Positions 44,901-56,804 of a stretch of DNA of 64,000 bases are shown one piece after another. Numbering within the stretch: position 1 is the first letter of the stretch; every line of letters starts with the position of its first letter. The notes below the pieces were generated by a model. It did not search any database. It saw only the letters and a list, made by a program, of their open reading frames with translations, and was not told where the DNA came from. Where the stretch lies: NCBI RefSeq assembly GCF_031143425.1, contig NC_090451.1:663366575-663430574 (forward strand), written 5' to 3'. The position numbers and the translations under genes are program-made. Source of the stretch: Pleurodeles waltl (lineage: Eukaryota > Chordata > Amphibia > Caudata > Salamandridae).

Positions 44901-47900
44901 CGTGGCATGTACTGCTGGATGGCGGACTGATGCAAAGCATGTGTATCTACAGCCACACATCAAACCTTATGTTTTGCAGTGTGACTCTTATCTGGGTTCA
45001 CATGCTGTGCATCGATTTTGTGGCAGTTTTGTTAGATTTACAGTGGTTGAGTTGAAGATTGTATTACATTTGTAAACAGATGTAATAACACCTTTTGTCC
45101 CACTTGAGCCTCTTATTTATTTGAATGCCTACAAAATTGTGTTTTATGAACCTGTGGTAAAGATGACCACGCTGCTGCCATACATATATCTTTTAACTGT
45201 GTGCTTGCTAGAATGGCAGTGGTCGCTCCTTTCTTCCTTGTGGAGTGTGCTGTTGGGGTTGAGTTCAATTTCTCAACATAGTTTCTGAAATCCATCAAGC
45301 AATGGTGCCCTTTAGTTACTGGTTTTCCCATATTGTTTTCTGCAAAGGGGACAAATCTTTGCTCTCTTCTCTCTATGAAGTACATTACTGCACAGTTTGG
45401 GGAGTCTCTTTGCCCCTTCTAAGAAAAGTTTAATTACCAGAGCTGTGAAGAAGCTTCTTCCTATGTGCCCTCTTGTCTAAGCCACTATTGCCGCTAAGTG
45501 TACTTCCGACAAAGCATATGTTAGGCTGCAGTCTAGTATGTGTGTATTTCAGCACTGTGGACTACTTAGCATACTCTGTCTCTCAACATGTTGTAATCTA
45601 CTTGTGTGCTTTCACTACTCCCATCTCATGCCCATCACTTTTGATCATACCTTGGCCTGCCTTTCAAAATTCCCTTGATTCCGTAGGTAAATGCTTCAAC
45701 ATTTGTCCTGACTTGAGGTGGGTTTTTACCGCCTTGGAGACTGATCCTGTTACATGGATTATTGCACGATCAGCTATATAAAACTTAGTGTGGCGCACTA
45801 CTTTCTTTTGCCTCTCAAATCCTCAACGCAGCTTTACTGGCACAGCCCAAAAATGCTTTTGGGGCATTTCTTTTATAAAACATTTTTGCCCATAACTCAA
45901 GCATGTGGTGGGCCTACGACAATGGGACCACAACCAAACTGTTCAGCATGACACTTTCCGTCTAGGTCATCTCTGATTCCCAAAACCTCTCTCACCATTC
46001 AGTGTCTTTAAGCTTTCATAGTTGAAACTTTTGTTGTACAACTGGGAGTACTTCGTATTTTAAGGACCTTGTTTATATTAATATTGCAGTAGGTCTGAAA
46101 ATATCTAAGGCACTATGCCCTCAAGGGGCTAAATATATGGTTACACTGCATTATTTTCTGCCATTCTCTTTTTATGCGGTTATGCCTTCTAGGGGCTGGC
46201 TATATAGTTACAATATTCATTGCCCCATAATGCTTTGCGGGGCATTCATTTGTAAAACATTTTTGCTCACCGGGGACTGTCTTGGCGTGGTTCAGTTGGA
46301 CACGCTCCATCTTGCCCATCTCTGGGTCCCCCAAACTAAGTTGGAGCAGACCACAAAATAACCCCTCCTACCATTCAGTGTCTCTCTTATGGCTGGAGTA
46401 GCTTACGTCTTAACAGCTTTGTTTGTAATATTATTCTGGTAGGCCCGAAAATGTATAACACTATGCCTTCTAGGAGCTAAATATATGGTTACCCCTCATT
46501 ACAGTATTTCCACTGTGGTGCCACTCTAGGGGCTGTTCCGGGCATTATAGTCCAGATCCTCCAATATCCGCTGCACTTGGAAATGCTTTGTGGGGCATTC
46601 CTTTTACAAAACACTTTTTCCCATAAGTCAGTGTGTTTGGTCCTAGGGCAATGGGACCACTATCAAAGCTGTCCGCATGATGTGCTCTCTCGGTCATCTC
46701 CGGGTCCCCACACTTGTGTTTTGTTTTTCTGGGAGGGAAGGGGGCGCAAAATAAATAGAATCAATGACGACAATATTTTACATTTTTTGCTGCAGAGGGT
46801 AAACAGGGCCACTGGAATTGTGGCAGAGGACTAAATTATGCAAGAGTTGACCAATTTATGTAGCAAAAAAAAAAAAAAAAAGTCCAGTTATGCATTTACA
46901 ACCCCAATAGCTATAACTAAAGCGAATGCAAGATCTACTGCATTGCAAATGCTTGCCCTTAATAAACCTCTTCAGAGGCACCATAAGGAGTATTGTTTCC
47001 ATTACACAATGTAGCACTTTTGTTGCTTCTCTAAGAACAGCCACTATCTCTTCTGATAGTGTAAGATGGCTGAATTCTAGGTCCCCAGGAGCCTGGCTGC
47101 CTGGCTTGAAAACGCTGGTTCTGGGTAAAGCACCCTTCCTTCTTCCACTGAAGACAGGCCTTGTTATATTGAAAGTTTTGAAATGGTCTCCTTTGTCATT
47201 CTTATCAGTTCTGAAAAACATATCTGTCTTCCCTACTGAGGGGCAACTAGAATTAGTCATTTTTCTTCTCTTGCATTTGTTGATCACTGTAACAGTGGGA
47301 TCGAGGGAAAAGCCAAGCAAGTGTCCCCAGTTTTTTGACAGAGGATTCTCCTGGGATTGATGGTAGCCAAGTTTTGGCATTTTCTGCTCACAGGAGTTGC
47401 GAAAAGATCTGTTGGCCATGTAATCTCATCTCTGCAATTCTGGAAGGATCTCTTGTGTTATTGGTTGCAGAGAACCATCTACTCTGGGGATTAGGAAATA
47501 TGTTAAGTAATTTCCCGTCTTGGAAGTCTGTATTGCTTTTTTCCTTCATCCACTGTTCCATCTCCTTGAGGAGGCCAATTTTTTCTCCTTTAAAATGTCT
47601 TTTTTTTTAACCCTTTCCTGGTGGAAACCTTTAAAATTATATGTAATATTTTAATTGAATTAAGTTCAGTATCAATTTGTCTGAAGTTATTTTCCTCTAC
47701 TCCTGTAGGAAGTTGCTTTTAATTCTGGGAGTTCTGTTCCTTGTTGATGTCTCTCCTGGCTGGTGTTCATGAGCTGTCCCCTAACCCTTAATTTACTTGT
47801 GCGTGGGGGCTGAGCTGTCTCAGTGCGGCTACTTCCTCAAAAGGACCGACAACTTTGCTTTAGTATTGCCAATGGCTGTGCTGAGGCTGCCTGATTGCCT

Positions 47901-50900
47901 CCCTGGAAACCACAGTGGGGTGTTCCAGATTAGTACCTTCCTCTCCCTGCAGGTAAGCAGGTACGGTGCCCTTTATATACGCTGGATCCTTGAAAGAGTA
48001 TTTGTACTTTTTCCTCTGCTCTTGTAGTCACTGCTCAACAAGTGGCAGGTTCTTTCAAACATTCTCTTCCCTGTTCTAGGGCACTAGGGAGCATTAGTTA
48101 ACTGGTTCCTGGTCTTAATCAGTATAAGTGTTTGCAGTAGGAAGCAAGAGACTGGTTTCTCCTCCTACAGCTGTACACCATACTTGTCTGTAGCCTGTTT
48201 AATAACTTGAATGTTATTCAGAGACAAAGGCCTTTGCAGATAACTATCCACTCCTTCCTCGGGAGGCTGTGTCCCAGTCTTGCCACTGCTCTATAAATTC
48301 TGATTCAGAGCATTGAAACGTTTCTGCCATATGTTCCGCTTCTTCCTCGTAGACAAGTTCTTCCTGACACTCAGGATCTAAGGGAGGTTAATTCCCTCAA
48401 CCTTTTTTTTTTCAATTTGATCCTTTGGCGTTAAAGTTTTCTGAGGTATGCGAAAACCCTTCAGACTTCCATTTTAGTCTTTTTCTGAATAAAGGCGTCC
48501 ATCTCTGCCTTGAGCCGCATATTCTTCCTCTCAATCTCAGCCGCGATTTTCTTCAGCGTGGAGGCTTGGTGTCTCTCTCCAGCGTGGAAGAGTCTTTCAA
48601 AAACATCCTTTCTAGGACTGTCTTTCGGCGTCTTGGATTTCTTGGATCCTCTTGCGGAGTGCCTTCTGAAGGATCAGAGAAGCTCCTTGCCTTGGGCTGT
48701 GCCTGTGTTTGGCACAACCTTTGACACCAAGGCTTCCTTTGACTCACTCAAATCAGATTTTCACAATTTGGGCAATTTCTTTGCAGACAATGGCTCTTCT
48801 AGTCTTCATCTTTTTTCGTTGCCTGACCTTCAACGGCAACGATCCTCACATCAGAGTCTGATGTCCCTCCCTCTTGCTTCTTAAGCGACATTCTGTTCAA
48901 CTGACCCAGATCTCTTATAAATAGAATTGTCTGCTTCCCCTGCATATTGTGATGGGCGTGTCTCACCCTCAGTGTCTTCTACGTGAGCACACAGCAGCCC
49001 TTGTGTCGACACATAAGATTGTAGACTGGGTGTTTGTCCTTTTGTGAGAATTTTTGGTGGCAGTTAGAGCAAAACCAGAGTGGTGTCTGGTCCATGTGGC
49101 CTCGCAGGGAGCCCCCTGAACGGGCAGTCTCGAAAAGCTTTAAGAAAAATTCACCTCCTTCCAACTAATTCTCCTCCAGTACCTTTTTTCTATCAGTGAT
49201 GATACTTTATTTCAGTGAAACTTTCAGCAAACTTTCCTCGTATTGGAGACCTTTCAGCAAACTTCCAGACCCCCCCCCCCCCCCCAAGCTGGGGGATCTG
49301 AACTTTGCGACCAAAAGGGGATACGACATCACAGGAAGCACCAAATTGACCCAACCACTAGATGGCAAAATAACCCACAGCTTGTCAATGCAGAAAAGAT
49401 TCCCACTTCAAAACATGTGCTTTATGTAGATGTCAGCTTCTGAATAAGTGCATTTAATTACTGCTCAATGACTGAAATAGAAGCACTCTACTAAACAGTC
49501 AATGGAAATTACACAGTAGAATAAAATTGCTTGGTTACCTTCTCAACGTTGTATGTGAGTTCATAATCAGACGAAACAAATAAGATGTTCTCTGGTTTCA
49601 GGTCTGTGTGTGTCAGCTTGTTGTCATGAAGAACTAAAGATAAAGCAGCAAGTAAACTGACTTGAAGACCAAACCCTCACAATAATATTTACTCATTAGT
49701 GGCACATATTAAGAGCTAGCAACATACAATCAATCCCAGTACGGACAAAAGCTTTAATAAAAACAAAAAAAACCGAAGCTCTCCAGATGAAATATTACGA
49801 GCAGGTAGCAATGAGAGATTCTGCTTATCTCTTCTGGATATTTGAAGTGAGTTTTGGTTTTGAAATAAAAAGAAAAAAAGTACACAAAATAAGCAAGCAG
49901 TGGAGAGACAAAAAGTAGACTAGCAAGGAGGTGCTGGAGTCGCTTTCAGAAGCAAACTAGAGTCGCTAATTTAGAAGACTTACATTTCACAGCTAGGCAG
50001 AGCTGAAAAGCCATGTGCCGGACCTGGTGAATGGGATACGGAAGGTAGTTGTTGTCCTTCAGGAAGTCAAATGTGCTGAGGCCCAAAAGCTCAAAAGAAA
50101 TACACATATGGCCATGGTAATCAAACCAGTCAAGCATCTGCACACAGAAACTGATGAGAGAAAGCAATATGGCAGTGAGAAAACATCACATGATGTACTA
50201 GTCATCTCCCATGATAAAATCTACCCAACTCTGCTCGTTCAACTCTACTGGCTCAATCTGTCACCTACCAAGAGAAACAATCCTGTTTCACCCAGAATGA
50301 CTGATGAAATAATGGCAGCTTGCCTAGATCACCACAAAACCAATTCAGAAAGCTTCAGTAGCACCTTGAACTCTCCACATTATAGGAATTATTTCATTAC
50401 CAAACAAGTCTTGAAACAGATTTAGCAAGACCAAAACATGAGTTTTAAGATCACATCTACAGTATACATAAACTCATCCAACATTTTACAATACACATAA
50501 GACTAATCACCTCAACAGTTTTTGACATAGAAGACATTCCTTCACGACTGATGTACATCACCTGCATCGCCAATTGCCTAATAAGCAGGTAACTCAATAT
50601 ACCTCTATTCAAAGTTGTCAAACTGATCTTTGCTCCAGTATCTGAATTTTTTTTTTTTTTTAATATACAGGACTTGTATTCCCAGTACGATCCACAATGG
50701 TTGTTAGGTGTCATTCAGTGATTACCCTGTACCTACACCTAAACTGATGCATGTGTCGTCATCACCATTACCCAACATGTAATTAGTCACATATCCAAAT
50801 CCTTGGAAGAGCAACAGACACTTATGGAGAATGACAACTTAATGACTACAGAGGAGTTAACTGTGGCAGAATTCCGGTTTCAAAAAAATAAATAAATGAA

Positions 50901-53900
50901 AACTAAATTTTGATATGGTCAAAGCAATGATTAAAAGATGGTTTCGTAATACCAGATCAAAATAAATATTTCTGTAATACCGTGAGCCTACCAAATGTTT
51001 TATGTGATGGTGACCGTAATCACATCACATAACTAGTGATTCTAGGATACCAGGTTCTCATAGTTCGCTCTTAAAATTGTTTGAGCTGTAATATGTGTAC
51101 AGGATCGAGTTGGGAGTGCAGTTCTAATACCCTAGTAACCCAATTAGTTAAGAAAACTTACAAAACCAATTCAGATTGCTGGGAGTGTGAGAAAGCACAC
51201 TGAAGAGCAAAAGGGCTACCAAAATAGAGAATTTGAGAACTTGATAAAAAAATAACAAAATGAAAAACACTAACCTGTCTCATGAAACAGTGACAAAGCA
51301 AGAGTCTGGTGCCTTTAAGAACTAGGTGCAAACAATAATTGCAGTATTCAAGTCATTTACTTGCAGCACAATCACTGCAAAGGTGCAGTGTTAATTTAAT
51401 ACAGGATTCAAGAAGACAAACCATGTCTTATGTCCCAACCACCCAATGATTATGACTTGCTGATAAATATAAATCTGTACTACAATAATGTAGCTCTTCT
51501 TCCAAAGCAAGGATTAACAGCTAAAAAAAAAAAAAACATTTCAAGATAATAAAACATGTTAAAGAAAATAGAAAAAAGCCTTACTGTTTGCTTTCCGGGT
51601 CTCGTTCGTTTATTTTGTCCAGCACATTTATCTCCAGTCTTGCGGCCTCCTTATACTTCTCCACATTTTTGATCACTTTTAAAGCAATGCGTGCTCCACC
51701 TCTGAAAATGTAAACACACTTATGTTGAGAGCATATTCTTAAGGACAATTTAAGAGAAAGCGTGCTGTGAATGTTTTGAGTGTTTGCTAAAAGATTTTTT
51801 GCCAATTGTTCTAATACATATTTATATCAAATTTGTTTTAAAGGAATGAAATTATATTGACAGGTTCTGGTATGTTTTGTGCAACATCTGAAGTTTGCTC
51901 AGTTATTCAACTCAAGGTTTCAAGCATTTGAGCTGGGCAAAAAAATGGTGCTGTACAGCAGGATTACCAGATGCATGTGGATAATAGGACATTGTTTAGA
52001 AGGCATCTTTTCAGCACCACAACCCTCTTGAAGATTTATCATTGCGAGCTGTCCAGCTACAGAATTCACAGCAAAGGCTAGCTATCAATCACAATGATTA
52101 CATAGGATGTACCCTCTGATAAGAACAAAGGGCTAGGAAAGCAATAGAAGTGCGAAGCAATACACTGTCACCGGGACAGAAAAAAATTACATAAATTATA
52201 TTTCACCTTATGAATTCAATAGATAAGAAGGTATATTTGGTTAATCACAGTATTGATTATAAAATAATTGTAGAAGTTGTATACAAAATCTGCAACCTGG
52301 ATAATGACCCCCGCACTTCTGCCATAACACAATAAATCAAACATAGATTACAATTATAAATGGGGGGGAAAAAAAAGGGGAAAAAAAAACATTCACTTAA
52401 ATCCCTAAAACAACAGTAATATTTTTATCAGAATGTTCAGGGAGGGGAAAAAAAAAAAAATGATCAACTTCCCCAAAAATATAAAATCTTTTCGGCATTA
52501 AAATGGTTACCTTTTGGTCCATTCTCAAAATTTATGAAGGGCCATCATCAGAACTAGGAGAATTACATTACAAATTTTACTGTAGATTAGTGAAGAAGAG
52601 TACCTCCAATTACTCTTTATTTTTCCTTCTTGAAAGGAAAACAATTTTGTTTATTCTCTCTATGTGAATGATTCTTCCAGCTGTATTTTTGATCTATTGT
52701 ATTTGCACTCAATATATTGTTGGTTAGTTTTCTTTGGCGGGGTCACTTTCAAAGTTTTAGACTGTGTTGCAATTTCTATAATTCTTTAACACTTTTTATA
52801 GCACTAAAGTATGGGAGGTGGTAGTTTCAATTAAAAAAAAATGCATAAACCATAAAAGAACCTGGTCTACGATGAATACCTCAGACTAGCTTGAAGTTAT
52901 GCTGGACCAAATAGAGCACTGCCAACGCCATAATTAAGATTTTGGAGTTTCGTGCATACAGATTGGCACACTCACCTACGGTGGTCGATGCATTCCACAA
53001 CTCTACCAAAAGTTCCTTCACCTAGAGTACTGACTATTTCATCTGAAAATGAAAACACAGACACAGGATGAGATTCAGATCCGAGAAATAGACTGCAGCT
53101 TTTAATAAAGCAAGATCTGGCAAAGAGGAATGACCATGGCGAACGCTTAAATAAAAAAAAGCACTCGCCGGCGCAAAACTAAATATAATAAAGATGCCAC
53201 AACAGCAATGGGGCCGTAATGTCTGAAGCAGAAGGCATAAACCAACTGCACGAGTAACTTGCTTTAAAAATATGTTTCCTGTACTTCATGTAATAAATCA
53301 AACAGTATAGAAGGGAGTATTTAAAATAAAGAAGGGAATGGGAGTAAGGAGGGAAAGGTGTAAAAGCAAAAAAATAAAAAAGGGAAAAAGAAAAATATAA
53401 AAAGATAGGAAGACAGGTCTGCAACTTTTTGGGGTATCTTAACTAGAGAGCTAAATTATGTTACGATTTGGCTGTACATCTTTCTTGTAGCCAGTCGCCG
53501 ATGTGATAGATCAGGTGGCCTTCAACGTCGTCTTCCACACTCTTGCCCCTTCTTGTGCTTTGTCGGCTCCGCTGTTATCATGTCAATCCAGGAAAATTCG
53601 TCATTCACCAGCCAATCAGATTTTTCAAACCAGCGCAGTAGCCAGCGTCACATTGGTTGGTTTGGACATTCACAATGTTGTTTGAGGAGTAGGAGGAGGG
53701 GTGCAGTAGATTCCAGGCCAATTCATTCGGCACATAGGAATATATAACGATAGGGATATTGCAAGGGAACATGTCAAGATACAATACACTAACTCAGAAA
53801 TAAATAAAAAAAAAGAGAAAGAAAACATTCTGCTTTGTTGCAAAGAAAAAATAAACCTGTAGACCCACCCCGACCCAGTGCAGCAGAACGAAATAACAGC

Positions 53901-56773
53901 TGGACCATGGGAAAACACTCCCCATACCCTGGGACAAATACTATGACAGCAGTACCAGGCTTTCATTGTACAGGTCAGAGCTGCCAGAAAGGCTGCGTTG
54001 TATTTAATTACCTTAGGAGAATGAACAGTAACCATGGCTAGCTTTCAGTGAGAAACAAACCAACCAAGGTTGAGAATAACTATTGTAACTGAAGTAAATA
54101 TTGTCATGAAATAAATGTTTTGGAAACTTAAAAGCATCTACTGATGCACAAGACAGCTGATAGAAATTTATCACTTTCTGCTTTAAAAAAGAAAAAAAGC
54201 AACAACAAAAAAGCATTGGGTCCATGTTTAAAATTAATCTATTAAATTGACCCAGGATAGGACTGAAAATACAGCCTTTCTGACAGCACCATTCTTGCTG
54301 TACAATGGGTTAGACTCCAGCAGCCTAAATGAAAAGGTTAGGGAAAGGAAAAGTTTGGTGCTGAACAGTGCATTGAAGGACCTCGGGCTCCATTATTAGT
54401 TACTCTGGGTAACTGATGAGTCTTAAAAGCTGCTTAAAAGCAGTAACAATTAAAAGGAAGGCTGATACAAAGAATCCAGGCCCCCAAAAAAAGATAAATC
54501 ATTACAAAAGTTGGGAACAAATTGGTAGAGATTCCAACACAAACTAAGTGTTTCCCACCAACACTGACCTAGCACAAAATAAAGCCAAGTAGGAACTCTT
54601 TGTCAAGATCAACCTTCTGAAAAACCTTAGGAGCAACAAGAGACAACACTAAAAGTGAACAGCTAGATTAAAGGTAAAGCAGGTGCCAAGGAGATGCATT
54701 ACAACTGGTAAATGCACAGCAATACTGAGATGTAATATCTACTACATTTATACTCTAAATAAGCCAGCAATGTATCAGTCTCCTTTTGGAGCAGAACCAC
54801 CAAGAGTTAGTCTTCTGTTGTCCTATTAAGATTTCTGGTCCAGTAACACTAATCAAGTTAACACAGGCAGGCTCTTCAGGCCTACTGAGAGAAATAGTTT
54901 GCAAACTGGCTCACACAGCAACCTGCTAGCCAGACCCCACAAACACCTTTGACATTAGCTTCAGCACCACCAAGTGAGTCTTCAAATCAAAAACTTAACA
55001 GGCCGGCATTTTCACAATTTGAGAATCATACCAAATTTTGGGACACCCACCTCTTTAGGCAACAGTGAGGAGAATCTTTAAGGCCTACAGGAAAATCGGT
55101 GTGGTTGAACGGCATTATGCTCCTAAAGTGTTCATGGATTTTCAGGTTATCAGGCCAATGCCACGGGAAACCATGAGAATGCCTTACAATGTTCATGCTG
55201 TTGTCTTCAACTGGAGCTTTCTTAAAAGGCAAGTCAACTGAAACCCTTGACTGAAGCACACCACCAAGCAGCCACCTTATGTGTTTTGTGACAGACATCA
55301 AATGGAACAAGATTTAAACTTGCATTAAATTTGAATATGTGCATGTTGCCACCTACCGATTTAAGGGTGAACTTAGGAAATTAATTGTTTCTGGACCATT
55401 AATTAATCGGCATTTCAATTCCAAAATGTACTGTATTGTACGCATTTTTGTTTTTTTTGAATGGTTGCTATCAGTGTGCTAAAACGTTATTGACAGCTAA
55501 GAACAAAGGATATCACACCACAGAAAGACCAAGATTCTGTCCTAAAGAAGAGCAGTTAAGTTACGCAAGACCCAGTGATGGACGAGAGTTTGTTCATGGC
55601 AAAGAGTCCTTCAAGGCCCTCTTGGTTGATGCTTAAGTGTCAGCCTTTACCACTGATCTCACTAACTCAACACTATGCTACACAAAAAAAATAAAACCTT
55701 CCTTGACATGCACGATCCCAACTGTAAATAAAATAATTTTTCAACTTACCAAATCTTCATGAACCTTTAAAAAAGAAAACTGTGTGGGCTTACCACTATT
55801 TAAAAGACGATAGATTACTCACCGACGAAGACTGGCTACGTGACCTGGTTCGGCGCCTTCTCCGCCGTTGCTTACGCCGGCTGCTTTTGCAGCTCCTGTA
55901 GCTTTCATCGCGGTCACGTGAACGGCGGTAGTCGTAGGAATGACGGTAGCCTGATCCACAGTAGCCTTCACAGTGGTCTCTGCTGTACTCGCATCGTCTG
56001 TGGTGGTCACAGTAGCGTCGGTCGCAGGGTTTTCGATCCGAAGAACGACCATCATAGCTGACACAAAACCAAAGTAATTACCAAATATTGTTCGACAGCT
56101 ATTCTAAATGTGACTTATTCTTGCGCTCTATTTGCAGAGCAGCCGGAACAGAACAAGTAGTACACGAATAAGACTCTCCAAAATAAATAAATACGTTGTT
56201 CAAATGAAACAGGCACGGAAATGAAAAAACTGTGGCATCAGAACAAGAGCATCATTGTAATCCTTTGTGCAGCAATAATTAGGGGCTTTCAATTTGACAG
56301 AGCAATAATGATACTCTAACCTCACAAGAACACCTAAAACAACCAGCAAACCTCAATCGGTTTATCTGCAATGAAATGTTAGTACACTGGAACAAGTCAC
56401 CACCCACACTGACCAGAATTCTCAAGAAGATTCAGCCATCACTGGGAAATCTTGAACAAAAAAAAGTAGAAAAAAAAAAAGAGGAATACATTTATAAAAA
56501 AAAAATAAAAAAAAAAAAAAACTCTACAAAACATACACCGAACTGCATTTCTACAGATCTGTTATTACCAATTTGATCCCTGGAAAAGACAACTGATATA
56601 GGAACAATAACTGTAAAAACGAACAGTTTAATAAGGTTTCATCCATCATGACTAACAAGCATGAAGTCCAGATGTCTGAGGAATGTGTGCGCTCCATTTC
56701 GAAGCTCCCACTAGAAAACCATACTGGTAACTGGTGCACGGCCAATTATCTTTTCCAGCTGTCTCTCCCACTC

Positions 56774-56804
<31 letters not shown>

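Larger units (their letters stand above)
44870..49410 (-). mobile_element. DIRS-4: decayed DIRS copy in CLK2 intron 7, interrupted by repeats
   Basis: The left end GAAAATGTTACTTACC matches DIRS termini. The right side (ACCCAACCACTAGATGGC) matches the right ITR of DIRS-2. Fragments in minus-strand order are gag (49164-48979 and on), RNase H to methyltransferase-like region (47419-46856) and recombinase (about 45530-45113). About 1.3 kb of other repeats (45600-46850) sits between recombinase and RNase H parts. It has the same orientation as CLK2, and all frames are broken. Confidence 0.82.

Noticed and set aside
46926..47360. 144-codon plus-strand ORF
   Set aside because: It is antisense to the DIRS-4 RNase H/recombinase remnant.
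54408..54460. CTGATGAG as a hammerhead core in CLK2 intron 2
   Set aside because: No GAAA element with a pairing stem follows within range.
55026..55310. 94-codon minus-strand ORF in CLK2 intron 2 as an exon or transposon
   Set aside because: It lacks splice sites in phase with CLK2 and shows no motif I can name. CLK2 is complete without it.
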